Origin: Pleomorphochaeta sp963678575
GTDB lineage: Bacteria; Spirochaetota; Spirochaetia; Sphaerochaetales; Sphaerochaetaceae
Length of the DNA stretch: 64,000 nucleotides
Assembly: GCA_963678575.2 (NCBI GenBank)
Contig: CAXXHV010000002.1
Span: forward strand, 1,302,001-1,366,000
Direction of reading: 5' to 3'
Made by a program: the position numbers and the translations under genes. Positions 35,930 through 44,049 of the stretch are shown here, piece after piece. Numbering within the stretch: the first letter of the stretch is position 1; the number at the start of each line of letters is the position of its first letter. The notes under the pieces are model-generated. The model was given only the letters and a program-made list of their open reading frames with translations, was not told where the DNA came from and ran no database searches.

Positions 35930-36853
35930 TTAACCGACTAACTTTTCTCTTTTTTTACTTGTTTTATTTGAAAAATCTAATACTGATATTAGAATTGATA
36001 AAACAACCAATAACAGACAAATTACTGATATTACATTAGGCGTATCCCCATCTATAAATAGCCAACTTAATAAGGCTCCCATAGCAGGAATTAAGAAATT
36101 CCAAATACTAATATCATTTAAACTAACTCCTTCATGAGTTACAATAGTATTCCATAAACAGCTACCTCCAGCTGTTATGAAAGATAAATAAATAAGGGAA
36201 AAAATTAACTTTGAACTTATTTCATTATAATTTACTTTTTCATCTAAGAAAAAGGATAATATAATTATTAAGATTCCTCCAATTAAATTAATTACAACAT
36301 TAACATCTAATATTTGATTGATATTAACCCTCTTTTTTATCATTACAGTACCAAAAGCATTAGCAAAATTACTCAAAACTAATAAAACTATTCCAATAAT
36401 AAATGTATTGTTTATTACATCTGTATTAGAAGTTTTAGATAAGGAGAGTATTACTACTCCTAAAAGTCCTAAGCCCAAACTCAAAAGACTCTTCTTTGTT
36501 AAATGTTCATCTTTTATGAATAATGTAGCAACTATTACAATAAAAGCAGGAGAACTGCCTTTTAACATTGCAACATAAGAACCTGGTAAATAATTCAATC
36601 CAATATTATATATTGTAAATCCTATAAAGGGATTTACTAAAGCTAATAATATTATATACCCTAAATTCCCTTTAAGGGATTTAAAAGGATTTCTTCTTAT
36701 AAAGATATAAATCATTAAAGCTGCTATTAAACATCTAAGACCTGCAAGCATTATTGGAGGGAAAACTTCTAAACAGATTTTTCCAAATAGGAAAGCTGTA
36801 CTCCAAATTAGATTTGCACTAATGGCATAGATTAAAATTTTCTTTCTACTCAT
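35930..36853 (-). CDS. EamA-family (DMT) transporter
   Basis: The preferred start gives about 307 residues with ten predicted membrane segments in two EamA repeats (the first with SANLIWSTAFLFGK, the second beginning near FIIGIVLLVLSNFANAFG). The family exports or exchanges small metabolites; the substrate is unknown. The frame is open to 36958, but AAGGGA lies seven bases before the ATG at 36853 (MSRKKILIYA), and the extra N-terminus is a low-complexity hydrophobic stretch. It lies downstream of the GH57-like gene beyond a perfect hairpin and just after the operator-bearing promoter of the opposing-neighbour transporter operon. Confidence 0.82.
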   Translation of the reverse strand: MSRKKILIYAISANLIWSTAFLFGKICLEVFPPIMLAGLRCLIAALMIYIFIRRNPFKSLKGNLGYIILLALVNPFIGFTIYNIGLNYLPGSYVAMLKGSSPAFIVIVATLFIKDEHLTKKSLLSLGLGLLGVVILSLSKTSNTDVINNTFIIGIVLLVLSNFANAFGTVMIKKRVNINQILDVNVVINLIGGILIIILSFFLDEKVNYNEISSKLIFSLIYLSFITAGGSCLWNTIVTHEGVSLNDISIWNFLIPAMGALLSWLFIDGDTPNVISVICLLLVVLSILISVLDFSNKTSKKREKLVG

Positions 36854-36964
36854 TATAGTTTCCCTTAATTTAATCTTTATAAATGAATATAAAATATATA
36901 TTTTAAAAAATATAATACTAACAATTAATAACAGGAGAATCATTATTGTTAATCTCAAAGAGCA

Positions 36965-36999
36965 TTAATATAAGGAACTTATCAAGTTCCTTATATTAA
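36965..36999 (-). terminator. Perfect 16-bp hairpin after the GH57-like gene
   Basis: TTAATATAAGGAACTT (36965-36980) pairs fully with AAGTTCCTTATATTAA (36984-36999) around a 3-base loop. It lies between the GH57-like gene and the EamA transporter gene, both on the minus strand. No long T-run follows, so it may be a partial terminator or mRNA-stabilising element. Confidence 0.6.
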
Positions 37000-37025
37000 C
37001 AAACTAACAATAATACACTAATTCT

Positions 37026-38147
37026 CTATTTTAAAACTTCTAATGCAGCCTTTAGATTATCTTCACAGAACTTTCTTCTAGAAGGAGCAACTTCATGTTC
37101 TCCTGGATTCCATTTACTAAACCAGTATCCTATTCTTCCATCTGAGTTGTGTGATAATAATAGATGATGCCAAGCTTTTTTAATAAGTTGTGGATCTCTC
37201 TTTTCTTCTTCAGCTTTAAGAATTGCATCTCTTACTTCAATTGTTAAATCCCATATAGGTTTAGCAGCACCTTCTGTAAAAGTCTCTATTTTAGTATTAC
37301 CTAAGAAATCTTCTAATTTAATTGTATGATAATTATCTTGTGTTTCTAGAACATCTTCAATCCATACTGGTTGAACAAAGTCTAATGCATTTATTTTTGA
37401 TAAGAATTCTTCTAATACTTCATATGTTTTTTCAAAACCACTATTAAAGAAATCAATAAATACAGTTTCTCCATCTCTTTTGAATAATAAGAACTTATCT
37501 GGATGTTCAACATGGAATTTCTTAATTCCATCTATTACAGTATCAACAGGTAATAAACCTTTCATCATTAATTTCAAGAATCTTGCTGGACAATCAGGTA
37601 ATTCATAGGCTGCAGCTACAGCTTTTAAAGTATTCCCTTCTCCAATATCTAATATACATGGTTGATAAGGATCATCTTCAATATTAGCTTCTTTATAACT
37701 TTTCTCAACTTGAGAAGCTAAGGTTATAATCCAATTTATTCCGTTATTATGTAAAACAGAAGCCATTTCTTTACTATAAGCAAATTCAGGTGGTAAGAAG
37801 CCTTTAGTATCTTCTTTTAATTTAGCTTTATCATATTCTTTACCAACTTTTACTTGTTGATCAAATTCTTCTTTTATTAGCAATTGAGGAATTGGATGAG
37901 TATAAGTATATGTTCCTAATTTTATTACTTTATCTTTAGCTTCAATAATTTTATTTAAAAAAGCTTTATCTTCTTTTTCAATTATTTCTGAACTGTAACC
38001 AGAAACAAACCAGTTAGCTTTCATATTATATTTTTCAAATAATTCTAATAATGGTTTATAACCTTTATCAATTATTTGTTTTTCTTCTCCAACTTCAATT
38101 TCGCATCTTTGAATATTTAAATTAAATGCAAATCCAACTTTTAGCAT
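37026..38147 (-). CDS. GH57 / polysaccharide-deacetylase-like protein
   Basis: The 373-residue protein resembles the glycoside hydrolase/deacetylase beta-alpha barrel superfamily, nearest to GH57. The N-terminus has a beta strand (KVGFAFNLNIQRCE), a central segment LPPEFAYSKEMASVLHNNG recalls the GH57 LPE motif, and the C-terminus, KKAWHHLLLSHNSDGRIGYW, resembles the helical end of GH57 enzymes. The catalytic residues cannot be assigned with certainty, and it is shorter than typical GH57 enzymes. GGAGG precedes the ATG by seven bases. Its promoter carries the CTTATAATAAG operator. It could be a cytoplasmic glycosidase or deacetylase for the sugar imported by the neighbouring ABC system. Confidence 0.6.
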   Translation of the reverse strand: MLKVGFAFNLNIQRCEIEVGEEKQIIDKGYKPLLELFEKYNMKANWFVSGYSSEIIEKEDKAFLNKIIEAKDKVIKLGTYTYTHPIPQLLIKEEFDQQVKVGKEYDKAKLKEDTKGFLPPEFAYSKEMASVLHNNGINWIITLASQVEKSYKEANIEDDPYQPCILDIGEGNTLKAVAAAYELPDCPARFLKLMMKGLLPVDTVIDGIKKFHVEHPDKFLLFKRDGETVFIDFFNSGFEKTYEVLEEFLSKINALDFVQPVWIEDVLETQDNYHTIKLEDFLGNTKIETFTEGAAKPIWDLTIEVRDAILKAEEEKRDPQLIKKAWHHLLLSHNSDGRIGYWFSKWNPGEHEVAPSRRKFCEDNLKAALEVLK

Positions 38148-38175
38148 TAAGTGCCCTCCAAAGTATTAATCTTTT

Positions 38176-38207
38176 ACTTATTATAAGTCTTTTAATAAGT
38201 TTGTCAA
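38176..38207 (-). promoter_or_regulatory. Promoter-operator of the GH57-like gene
   Basis: On the minus strand TTGACA (38202-38207), 16 bases and TATAAT (38180-38185). The perfect 13-bp palindrome ACTTATTATAAGT (38176-38188) covers the -10 box and a weaker copy (38188-38200) fills the spacer. Confidence 0.75.
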
Positions 38208-38344
38208 GAAAGAATTTTATATTTTTTTAGAATTAATAATTCCAAAAATATTTAACTAATTTTTATAAATAATTGATTTGATTAAAGAATATTAATTAAC
38301 AATATTTGGTAATTAATAATTATTAGAAAAGAGAATAAAATGAT

Positions 38345-39742
38345 TTAGAAATCAGTTTTATTATTGAAGAATTCACCTTTTTTATAGATGAAATAACTAA
38401 TTAATCCTCTAACTATTAAATCTAGAGTCATAGCAGCCCAAGCTCCATTTAAACCATACTTGGTATATTTTACAACAATATATGCTAAAGGTAATCGAAT
38501 ACACCACATCCCTATTATTGTTATAATAAAAGGTCTTTTTGTATCGCCAGATCCTCTTAGTATTCCAAAGACCATCATTGATAAACCAAAGAATGGTTCA
38601 CAGATGGCAACAATTCTAAGTAAATGAGCACCTGATAATATTACTTGTTGATCATTTGTAAAGAAACTTACTAGATTGGTTGAAAAAAGAAATAAGAAAA
38701 TACCAGCTACACTCATTGTAAGGGTTCCCATTATAAGAGAGTTTCTTGCATATTTCTTTGCTAATTCTATTTTCTCTGCGCCTATTGCTTGAGCTACAAG
38801 AGTTGTTGCTGCTGTAGAAAAACCAAAGGTTGGCATATAAGTTATTGATTCTGCTTGAATAGCTAGATAATGAGAAGCTAGTGCTTTAACCCCTAGTGTT
38901 GTTACAATAGCTGTTAGAAGGATTTGTCCGAAAGATAGAGAGAATCTTTCGAATGCATTTGGTAATGCTAATATAGAGGCTTTTTTGTTTATATCCCAAT
39001 CCATTTTTAATGGATTGATTATTTTAAGTTTTATTCTTTTATCTTTTGTTTTTATTAATAAATATAATATTAATAAAGTAGAGATAGTAATTGAAGTACA
39101 AGTAGCGATAGCAGCTCCTTGTACTCCTAAATTAGCTCTTTTTAATATAAAAGAGGTATTAAATATTGTTATTTCTTTTGAAGGGAATATTAATAAATAA
39201 TTTAATACTACATTTATTATATTATTTATTATATTAACAAAGAATGGTGTTTTAGTATTTCCAGAGGCTCTTAATATTCCACTACTCATTATCATAATGC
39301 TTTGTGGGATAAAGGCTATTGTTAACCATTTTATATAATCTTGAGAGTCTTTTACCACTGAAATATCAGCTTTTAGAATATAGGGAATATTAGGGCCTAA
39401 TATAATCATTAAGGTAAATATTATTAAGGATATTATTAATGCTATTAATAGTCCTTGAATTGAAGCTAGACTTGATCTTTTATAATTCTTTGAGCCTATA
39501 TTCTTTGCAATTATTACACTATAACCTACTGCAAGAGAAGTTAATAATCCATTTACTAAAAAGATAGTTGCAGCATTAATTGATATTGCTGCTGTTGCTA
39601 TTGCACCAAGAGATCCTACCATAGCTGTATCTATATAATTAACACAGGTTAATAGTATTTGTTCTGTTATTGTTGGCCAAGCTAATTGAAGTATTGTTTT
39701 AGTTACAGGTTTTCTTTCATCTAGTAAGTCTAGTGTTTCCAT
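38345..39742 (-). CDS. MATE-family efflux transporter
   Basis: The 465-residue protein has twelve predicted membrane segments in two homologous halves, with the MATE start LAWPTITEQILLTCVNYIDTAMVG and a second-half repeat around ATTLVAQAIGAE and VFGILRGSGDTKRPF. MATE proteins export organic cations, drugs or metabolites using ion gradients. GAGGAC precedes the ATG. It is unusual that its promoter is almost identical to that of the GH57-like gene, including the operator, so it is probably induced with the sugar genes rather than as a drug-resistance gene (inference). Confidence 0.92.
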   Translation of the reverse strand: METLDLLDERKPVTKTILQLAWPTITEQILLTCVNYIDTAMVGSLGAIATAAISINAATIFLVNGLLTSLAVGYSVIIAKNIGSKNYKRSSLASIQGLLIALIISLIIFTLMIILGPNIPYILKADISVVKDSQDYIKWLTIAFIPQSIMIMSSGILRASGNTKTPFFVNIINNIINVVLNYLLIFPSKEITIFNTSFILKRANLGVQGAAIATCTSITISTLLILYLLIKTKDKRIKLKIINPLKMDWDINKKASILALPNAFERFSLSFGQILLTAIVTTLGVKALASHYLAIQAESITYMPTFGFSTAATTLVAQAIGAEKIELAKKYARNSLIMGTLTMSVAGIFLFLFSTNLVSFFTNDQQVILSGAHLLRIVAICEPFFGLSMMVFGILRGSGDTKRPFIITIIGMWCIRLPLAYIVVKYTKYGLNGAWAAMTLDLIVRGLISYFIYKKGEFFNNKTDF

Positions 39743-39816
39743 TTGTCCTCAAAAACAAATAGCTTTATTTATCTTAAGAAATTATAAGGATTACTACTTG
39801 TAATATATTTTATATT

Positions 39817-39848
39817 ACTTATTATAAGTCTTTTAATAAGATTGTCAA
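39817..39848 (-). promoter_or_regulatory. Promoter-operator of the MATE gene
   Basis: On the minus strand TTGACA (39843-39848), 16 bases and TATAAT (39821-39826). ACTTATTATAAGT (39817-39829) covers the -10 and a weaker copy (39829-39841) is in the spacer. It is nearly identical to the element at 38176-38207. Confidence 0.75.
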
Positions 39849-39910
39849 GATAAATATTTAAAAACAAATTACTAATATATTTAATTATTTGACTAACTGT
39901 ATGTAGTAAA

Positions 39911-39957
39911 AAATAAACAAGCTTTACTAACGCTCTATGGCGTTTATTTGCTTGTTT
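39911..39957 (-). terminator. Nested hairpin between the IS66 remnant and the MATE promoter
   Basis: AAACAAGC (39915-39922) pairs with GCTTGTTT (39950-39957), and AACGC (39929-39933) with GCGTT (39940-39944). AAATAAAC (39911-39918) can alternatively pair with GTTTATTT (39942-39949). On the minus strand a T-rich run follows. It probably stops transcription arriving from the glycan locus. Confidence 0.5.
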
Positions 39958-39984
39958 AAATTTTTATATAGATTGCTATTTTTT

Positions 39985-40305
39985 TTATAAATGTAGTTGT
40001 ATTTTTTGTACAAGTATTCTAACTTTTAATGATTCAATTGGTATTGGGTCCGCTATTAATACTCTTAAATCATTCATATCTACTAGTAAAGATTCTTTAT
40101 TTGTTTGAGGTCAATGGAAACATCCATATTTTATTTTTTTTGATTTTTAGACCAAAATACAAATATACTTTTTTACATAAATTTATATTTTAAGATAGCC
40201 GTCTACTAATAAGATTAATCCTTTTATTCCTTTTTTAAAATCAGTAACTCCTACTTTTAAATATCCTTTAATACCTTTTAAATCTTTATCAAATAAAAGT
40301 GCCAT
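39985..40305 (-). pseudogene. IS66-family TnpB remnant
   Basis: Downstream of GGAGGTG and an ATG at 40305 the frame reads ALLFDKDLKGIKGYLKVG, VTDFKKGIKGLILLVDGYL and then stops at 40183. This corresponds to the TnpB start containing the TDxRKxIxGL block of IS66 elements. Further on, NKESLLVDMNDLRVLIADP and VRILVQKIQLHL correspond to the TnpB C-terminus after its RFxWP motif; here the tryptophan codon has become TGA. Internal sequence is deleted and frames are broken, so the gene is dead. Confidence 0.65.
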
Positions 40306-40428
40306 ATTATTTCAACACCTCCATTAATTTTTGTAATAAATCTTCATTTTATCTATAAAACTGTAACTCTAATAATCTAATATAACATATATATATTTCT
40401 TTATTGTACACAATAGAAGAATAATTTA

Positions 40429-40785
40429 TTATAATATTTTTTTATTCTTTCTTAATACTGCTTTATTCTTTTCTGGAACAGTAAAACAAACCATTCCATT
40501 AGATTTTCCTTCTTTAATAAAATTATGCTTTTATGTTTTAATTCTACTATTACTTATATTTCTATTTACACTCAAATTTGAATTATTTTTTCTTGTTTTT
40601 AATTAAGATCCAACATTGTTAACTTTGTTCTTATAATTTGCTAGCCAAGCCCTCATTTCATAATAATTAATTTTATTTGTAGTACAATATTTATTTAAAT
40701 TTAAGCCAGATTCTTTATAATCATGTAAAAAATGTAGTTTCTCATATTTGGTATATTTTTTCTTTTTCTTCATAGATCCCTCCAT
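40429..40785 (-). pseudogene. IS66-family TnpA remnant
   Basis: The first 60 codons read KKKKYTKYEKLHFLHDYKES and ESGLNLNKYCTTNKINYYEM, a helix-turn-helix of the IS66 accessory protein TnpA. The frame continues past in-frame stops at 40603 and near 40530 and ends with NGMVCFTVPEKNKAVLRK at a stop at 40429. Removing the two stops would give a protein of normal TnpA length (about 118 residues). No TnpC transposase remains nearby, so the element cannot move. Confidence 0.65.
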
Positions 40786-40931
40786 GATTAAACTACTCTT
40801 AAAAGTTCCTTATGCTTAGTATGTCGATTGTTTGATGCAGACTCTTATTCCCCCCAACCTGTAATCATCTGTAGCACCAATCAACACCAACAACACGCCT
40901 CAGAGAGTTGCTAAATGGATGGATTAGTGGA

Positions 40932-40957
40932 TAATGGGTAATGGGTAATGGGTAATG
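40932..40957. repeat. Short tandem repeat of TAATGGG
   Basis: Three exact copies of the 7-base unit TAATGGG (40932-40952) are followed by a partial fourth, ending a few bases downstream of the gmhB stop codon. It lies in the 180-base spacer between the glycan operon and the IS66 remnant. No function is apparent; it may be a slippage product. Confidence 0.7.
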
Positions 40958-40963
40958 AATATG

Positions 40964-41515
40964 TTAGTCATTATTTTTCAATTTCCTTGAAAAACTATAT
41001 AAATTATCATATATTTCATCTGCTACAGTTTTACCTTGATCTATAGGGTGTCCACTTTTAACTAAAACAGTTTTTCCGATTCCTGCATTCTTTCCAGTAA
41101 GAATATCTGATTCCTTATCACCGATTATTATACTTGTAATCAAATCAATATCATAATCCATTTTAGCTTGTTCTATCATACCTATCTCTGGTTTTCTGCA
41201 ATTACATTTACCTGAGTATTTTTCAACCGTCCCTTCAGGATGATGCGGACAATAATAATATGCATCTATAAAAGTATTATGCTCTTGCAATACTTTATCT
41301 AAATAATTATGCAAAGTTTGCACATCTTTTTCTTCGTAATAACCTCTAGCAACCCCTGCTTGATTTGTGATAACTATAACTTTAAAGCCTAATTCATGAA
41401 ATGTTTTTATAGCCTCTATTGCTCCATCTATAAATTCAAACTCATCAGTTTTATAAAGATAATTGACTTCTTTATTTATGGTACCATCACGGTCGAGAAA
41501 AATCACTTTATTCAT
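40964..41515 (-). CDS. gmhB: D-glycero-D-manno-heptose-1,7-bisphosphate 7-phosphatase
   Basis: The 183-residue HAD-family phosphatase has the motif FLDRDGTINKE at its start (nucleophile and acid/base aspartates), VITNQAGVARG, the zinc-binding CPHHPEG and CNCRKP cluster, and IGDKESDI at the end. It removes the 7-phosphate from heptose bisphosphate, giving heptose 1-phosphate. It is the last gene of a four-gene set for GDP-heptose synthesis. Its neighbour encodes the next step, the guanylyltransferase. Confidence 0.92.
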   Translation of the reverse strand: MNKVIFLDRDGTINKEVNYLYKTDEFEFIDGAIEAIKTFHELGFKVIVITNQAGVARGYYEEKDVQTLHNYLDKVLQEHNTFIDAYYYCPHHPEGTVEKYSGKCNCRKPEIGMIEQAKMDYDIDLITSIIIGDKESDILTGKNAGIGKTVLVKSGHPIDQGKTVADEIYDNLYSFSRKLKNND

Positions 41516-41547
41516 ATAATATTACCACCTTTATTACATCAATCTCT

Positions 41548-42228
41548 TTACATCTTTGAAAAATCTTCTTGTGCTTTACAATAATCCTCTGGTACACCTA
41601 TATCAATAAAATATCCATCACTTTCAAAAGCATATAAATCAACTAGCCCACTTTCTAATACAAGCTTTTCAAATGAAAAAGACTCGTCTTCAATCCTATC
41701 TAAAACTGACTTATTAATAAGATAAGATCCCCCATTTATTTTACCAGATATTGTTTTCCTTTTTTCTTTAAATTCTATAATCTTATTATCTTGAATTACA
41801 ACAGATCCATATCTATCAAAATAATGCATAAGTTTTACGGCTATAGTCAAATTACTTTCTTTGTTATTATGGAAATCTTTCATTAATTTTAAATTTACAT
41901 CATAGTAAGTATCCCCATTAATTATAAAGACATCATCATTCTTACAATAGTCTAATGCTTTTTTTATAGCGCCACCAGTCCCTAACGGAGTATCTTCAGT
42001 TGAATATGTGATTTTTATTCCTTTATAATTATTACCAAAGTATTCTTTGATAATATCTCCTTTATAACCTATAGCTAGCACAACATGCTTAACACTATTA
42101 TCTATTAAATAATTAAATATATATTCTAGGAACGGTTTTTGATTTACTAGAGCCATCGGTTTCGGAACATCTGAAACTATGTGACTAAGTCTTGTACCAA
42201 AACCCCCTGCTAATATAATTGCTTCCAT
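41548..42228 (-). CDS. hddC: Heptose-1-phosphate guanylyltransferase-like nucleotidyltransferase
   Basis: The 226-residue protein has the sugar-nucleotidyltransferase signature LAGGFGTRLSHIVSDVPKPM and the metal-binding INGDTYYDV. Members of this size next to gmhA, gmhB and hddA transfer GMP to D-glycero-alpha-D-manno-heptose 1-phosphate. The specific assignment rests on the operon; from sequence alone only a nucleotidyltransferase can be claimed. Its ATG overlaps the stop of gmhA (TAATG). Confidence 0.85.
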   Translation of the reverse strand: MEAIILAGGFGTRLSHIVSDVPKPMALVNQKPFLEYIFNYLIDNSVKHVVLAIGYKGDIIKEYFGNNYKGIKITYSTEDTPLGTGGAIKKALDYCKNDDVFIINGDTYYDVNLKLMKDFHNNKESNLTIAVKLMHYFDRYGSVVIQDNKIIEFKEKRKTISGKINGGSYLINKSVLDRIEDESFSFEKLVLESGLVDLYAFESDGYFIDIGVPEDYCKAQEDFSKM

Positions 42229-42878
42229 TATCTATCCTCCACAGAAAACATTTCATTTTCAACTGCTGCACAAAGTGCGTGATAAATAGGTAAATGATAT
42301 TCTTGAATAATAAAAGTTTCATTTGATGGAACATTGATAAGTATATCAGAAAATGATCTAAGCTTTCCACCTTTACTACCAGTCAGTGAAATAACTTTCA
42401 TTCCTTGTACTTTAGCCATTTGAGCTGCATAAATAACATTTTTTGAATTTCCTGATGTACTGATGGCTATTAAAATATCTCCCTTTTTTCCATAGCCTAA
42501 AACCTGCTGCGCAAAAGATAAATCAGGGGCTTGATCATTTGCATATGCTGTTAACAATGCTGTTTCGCTTACTAAAGAAATCGCTGGCAAAGCGCCTTGA
42601 AGATTATTAACAAAATATTGTGCTGTTTCTGGAAATAATGTGTTAATTTCTTTTTGCTTTCTTTTATCAAGTTTTCGTGGAAGAAGGAATCCTTTCATTA
42701 ATTCTCCTACAATATGTAACGTATCTGCTGCACTCCCACCATTACCACAAACCAATAATTTATTCCCACTCACATAACATTTTATTATTTCTTCAACTGC
42801 TTCTGTTACAAAACAATCTTTTAATTTAGGATATCTTTTTATCAAATTATCTATAATTTCTTTTGTAGATATTTTCAA
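42228..42878 (-). CDS. gmhA: Phosphoheptose isomerase
   Basis: The 216-residue SIS-domain protein has CGNGGSAADTLHIVGELMKG, the phosphate-binding AISTSGNSKNV and a C-terminal HALC helix. It converts sedoheptulose 7-phosphate into D-glycero-D-manno-heptose 7-phosphate, the first step of the heptose pathway. An insertion around KLDKRKQKEINTLFPETA follows the usual RPxL region. It lies between the kinase and guanylyltransferase genes. Confidence 0.92.
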   Translation of the reverse strand: MKISTKEIIDNLIKRYPKLKDCFVTEAVEEIIKCYVSGNKLLVCGNGGSAADTLHIVGELMKGFLLPRKLDKRKQKEINTLFPETAQYFVNNLQGALPAISLVSETALLTAYANDQAPDLSFAQQVLGYGKKGDILIAISTSGNSKNVIYAAQMAKVQGMKVISLTGSKGGKLRSFSDILINVPSNETFIIQEYHLPIYHALCAAVENEMFSVEDR

Positions 42879-42944
42879 CTATTTCACCTCTCTGGTATAA
42901 CTATTACCAATATTCTTTTTATTGAATTTTATAATTGCTTTATT

Positions 42945-43976
42945 TTATTCATATAAAGTCCAAGCCTGTGCCCCTTTTTCTGTAAATTGAACACACATAA
43001 CTTTTCCATCAGTTTTTCTCAATTTTTGAACTAAATTATATCTTTCTCTTGGATCACAAATTATCATCATAAAACCACCTCCACCAGCACCCGATACTTT
43101 AGCCGCTTTAGCACCATTATTCATAATATATTGATACATTTCATCAATTTGTGGGTTAGTAATAGCTGAAGACATCTTTTTCTTAGATTCCCATCCATTT
43201 TTCAGGCACGTAGCAAAGCTATCAAAGTCACCTTTCAAAATCGCATTCTTCATTTCTATGGCTGAAATCTTTAATTCATGCATTCCCTCCAAGCTTTTAG
43301 GAGCTTTTGCTTTTGTATTCTTGATCTGCTCATCTATTATTTTAGCTGATTCTCTTGAAGTACCTGTATAATAAAGGACTAATGAATTTTCAACTTCATT
43401 CTTAATCCAATTTTTAATTCTTAATGGATTTACAATAACCCTATCCTTGATGAAAAACTCCATTAAATTAAAGCCCCCAAAAGTTGCTGCAAATTGATCT
43501 TGCTTACCACCTGTCAACTTTAAGTCTAACCTCTCAATTCCATACGCTAAATATGCCATATCATATTCTCCAAGAGGCAAATTAAGCCATTCCATATAGG
43601 CCTTAATAATTGCAACTACCATCGTAGACGATGATCCAAGACCAGACCCTGCAGGTGCATCAGAATATGTCGTCATTCTAAAAGACAATGGTTTCCCGTT
43701 GTTATAGTCTTTTATAATTCTATTGTATATCCCTTTATGTAATATTAATTGGTTATCAACTTCAATATACGACTTACTTTCACATTCAAATATTTCATTT
43801 CTATCAGGTGAAATAAATGCAATCTTATTATCATCAGTTGGCTCGATTGTACAATATGCATACATATCAATTGTTGCATTTAATACCGCTCCACCATATT
43901 CATCACAATACGGTGATACATCTGTACCTCCTCCGGCTAATCCTAAGCGAAGAGGTGCTTTAGAACGTATAATCAT
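42945..43976 (-). CDS. hddA: D-glycero-alpha-D-manno-heptose 7-phosphate kinase
   Basis: The 343-residue GHMP-family kinase has the sugar-binding start APLRLGLAGGGTDVSPY, the ATP loop PAGSGLGSSSTMVV and the C-terminal KVSGAGGGGFMM. It phosphorylates heptose 7-phosphate at C1. AAGGAG lies seven bases before the ATG. It is the first of the four clustered heptose genes. A second, broken gene of the same superfamily lies nearby at 45340-45678. Confidence 0.9.
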   Translation of the reverse strand: MIIRSKAPLRLGLAGGGTDVSPYCDEYGGAVLNATIDMYAYCTIEPTDDNKIAFISPDRNEIFECESKSYIEVDNQLILHKGIYNRIIKDYNNGKPLSFRMTTYSDAPAGSGLGSSSTMVVAIIKAYMEWLNLPLGEYDMAYLAYGIERLDLKLTGGKQDQFAATFGGFNLMEFFIKDRVIVNPLRIKNWIKNEVENSLVLYYTGTSRESAKIIDEQIKNTKAKAPKSLEGMHELKISAIEMKNAILKGDFDSFATCLKNGWESKKKMSSAITNPQIDEMYQYIMNNGAKAAKVSGAGGGGFMMIICDPRERYNLVQKLRKTDGKVMCVQFTEKGAQAWTLYE

Positions 43977-44049
43977 GATTTTTCTCCTTTACAGTTATTT
44001 CAAGAATTTTTTATAGCCTTATTGCTCTAAAAACCTGAAATCTAAAGAT

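Noticed and set aside
38341..39200. Plus-strand frame opposite the MATE gene
   Set aside because: Hydrophobic-looking antisense of membrane segments; the minus-strand MATE motifs are clear.
40100..40125. TGA at a conserved tryptophan of TnpB as a sign of a UGA-Trp genetic code
   Set aside because: Intact genes here use TGG for tryptophan and several end with TGA (for example the permease ending at 6662 and the activase ending at 20263). The TGA is a mutation in a pseudogene.
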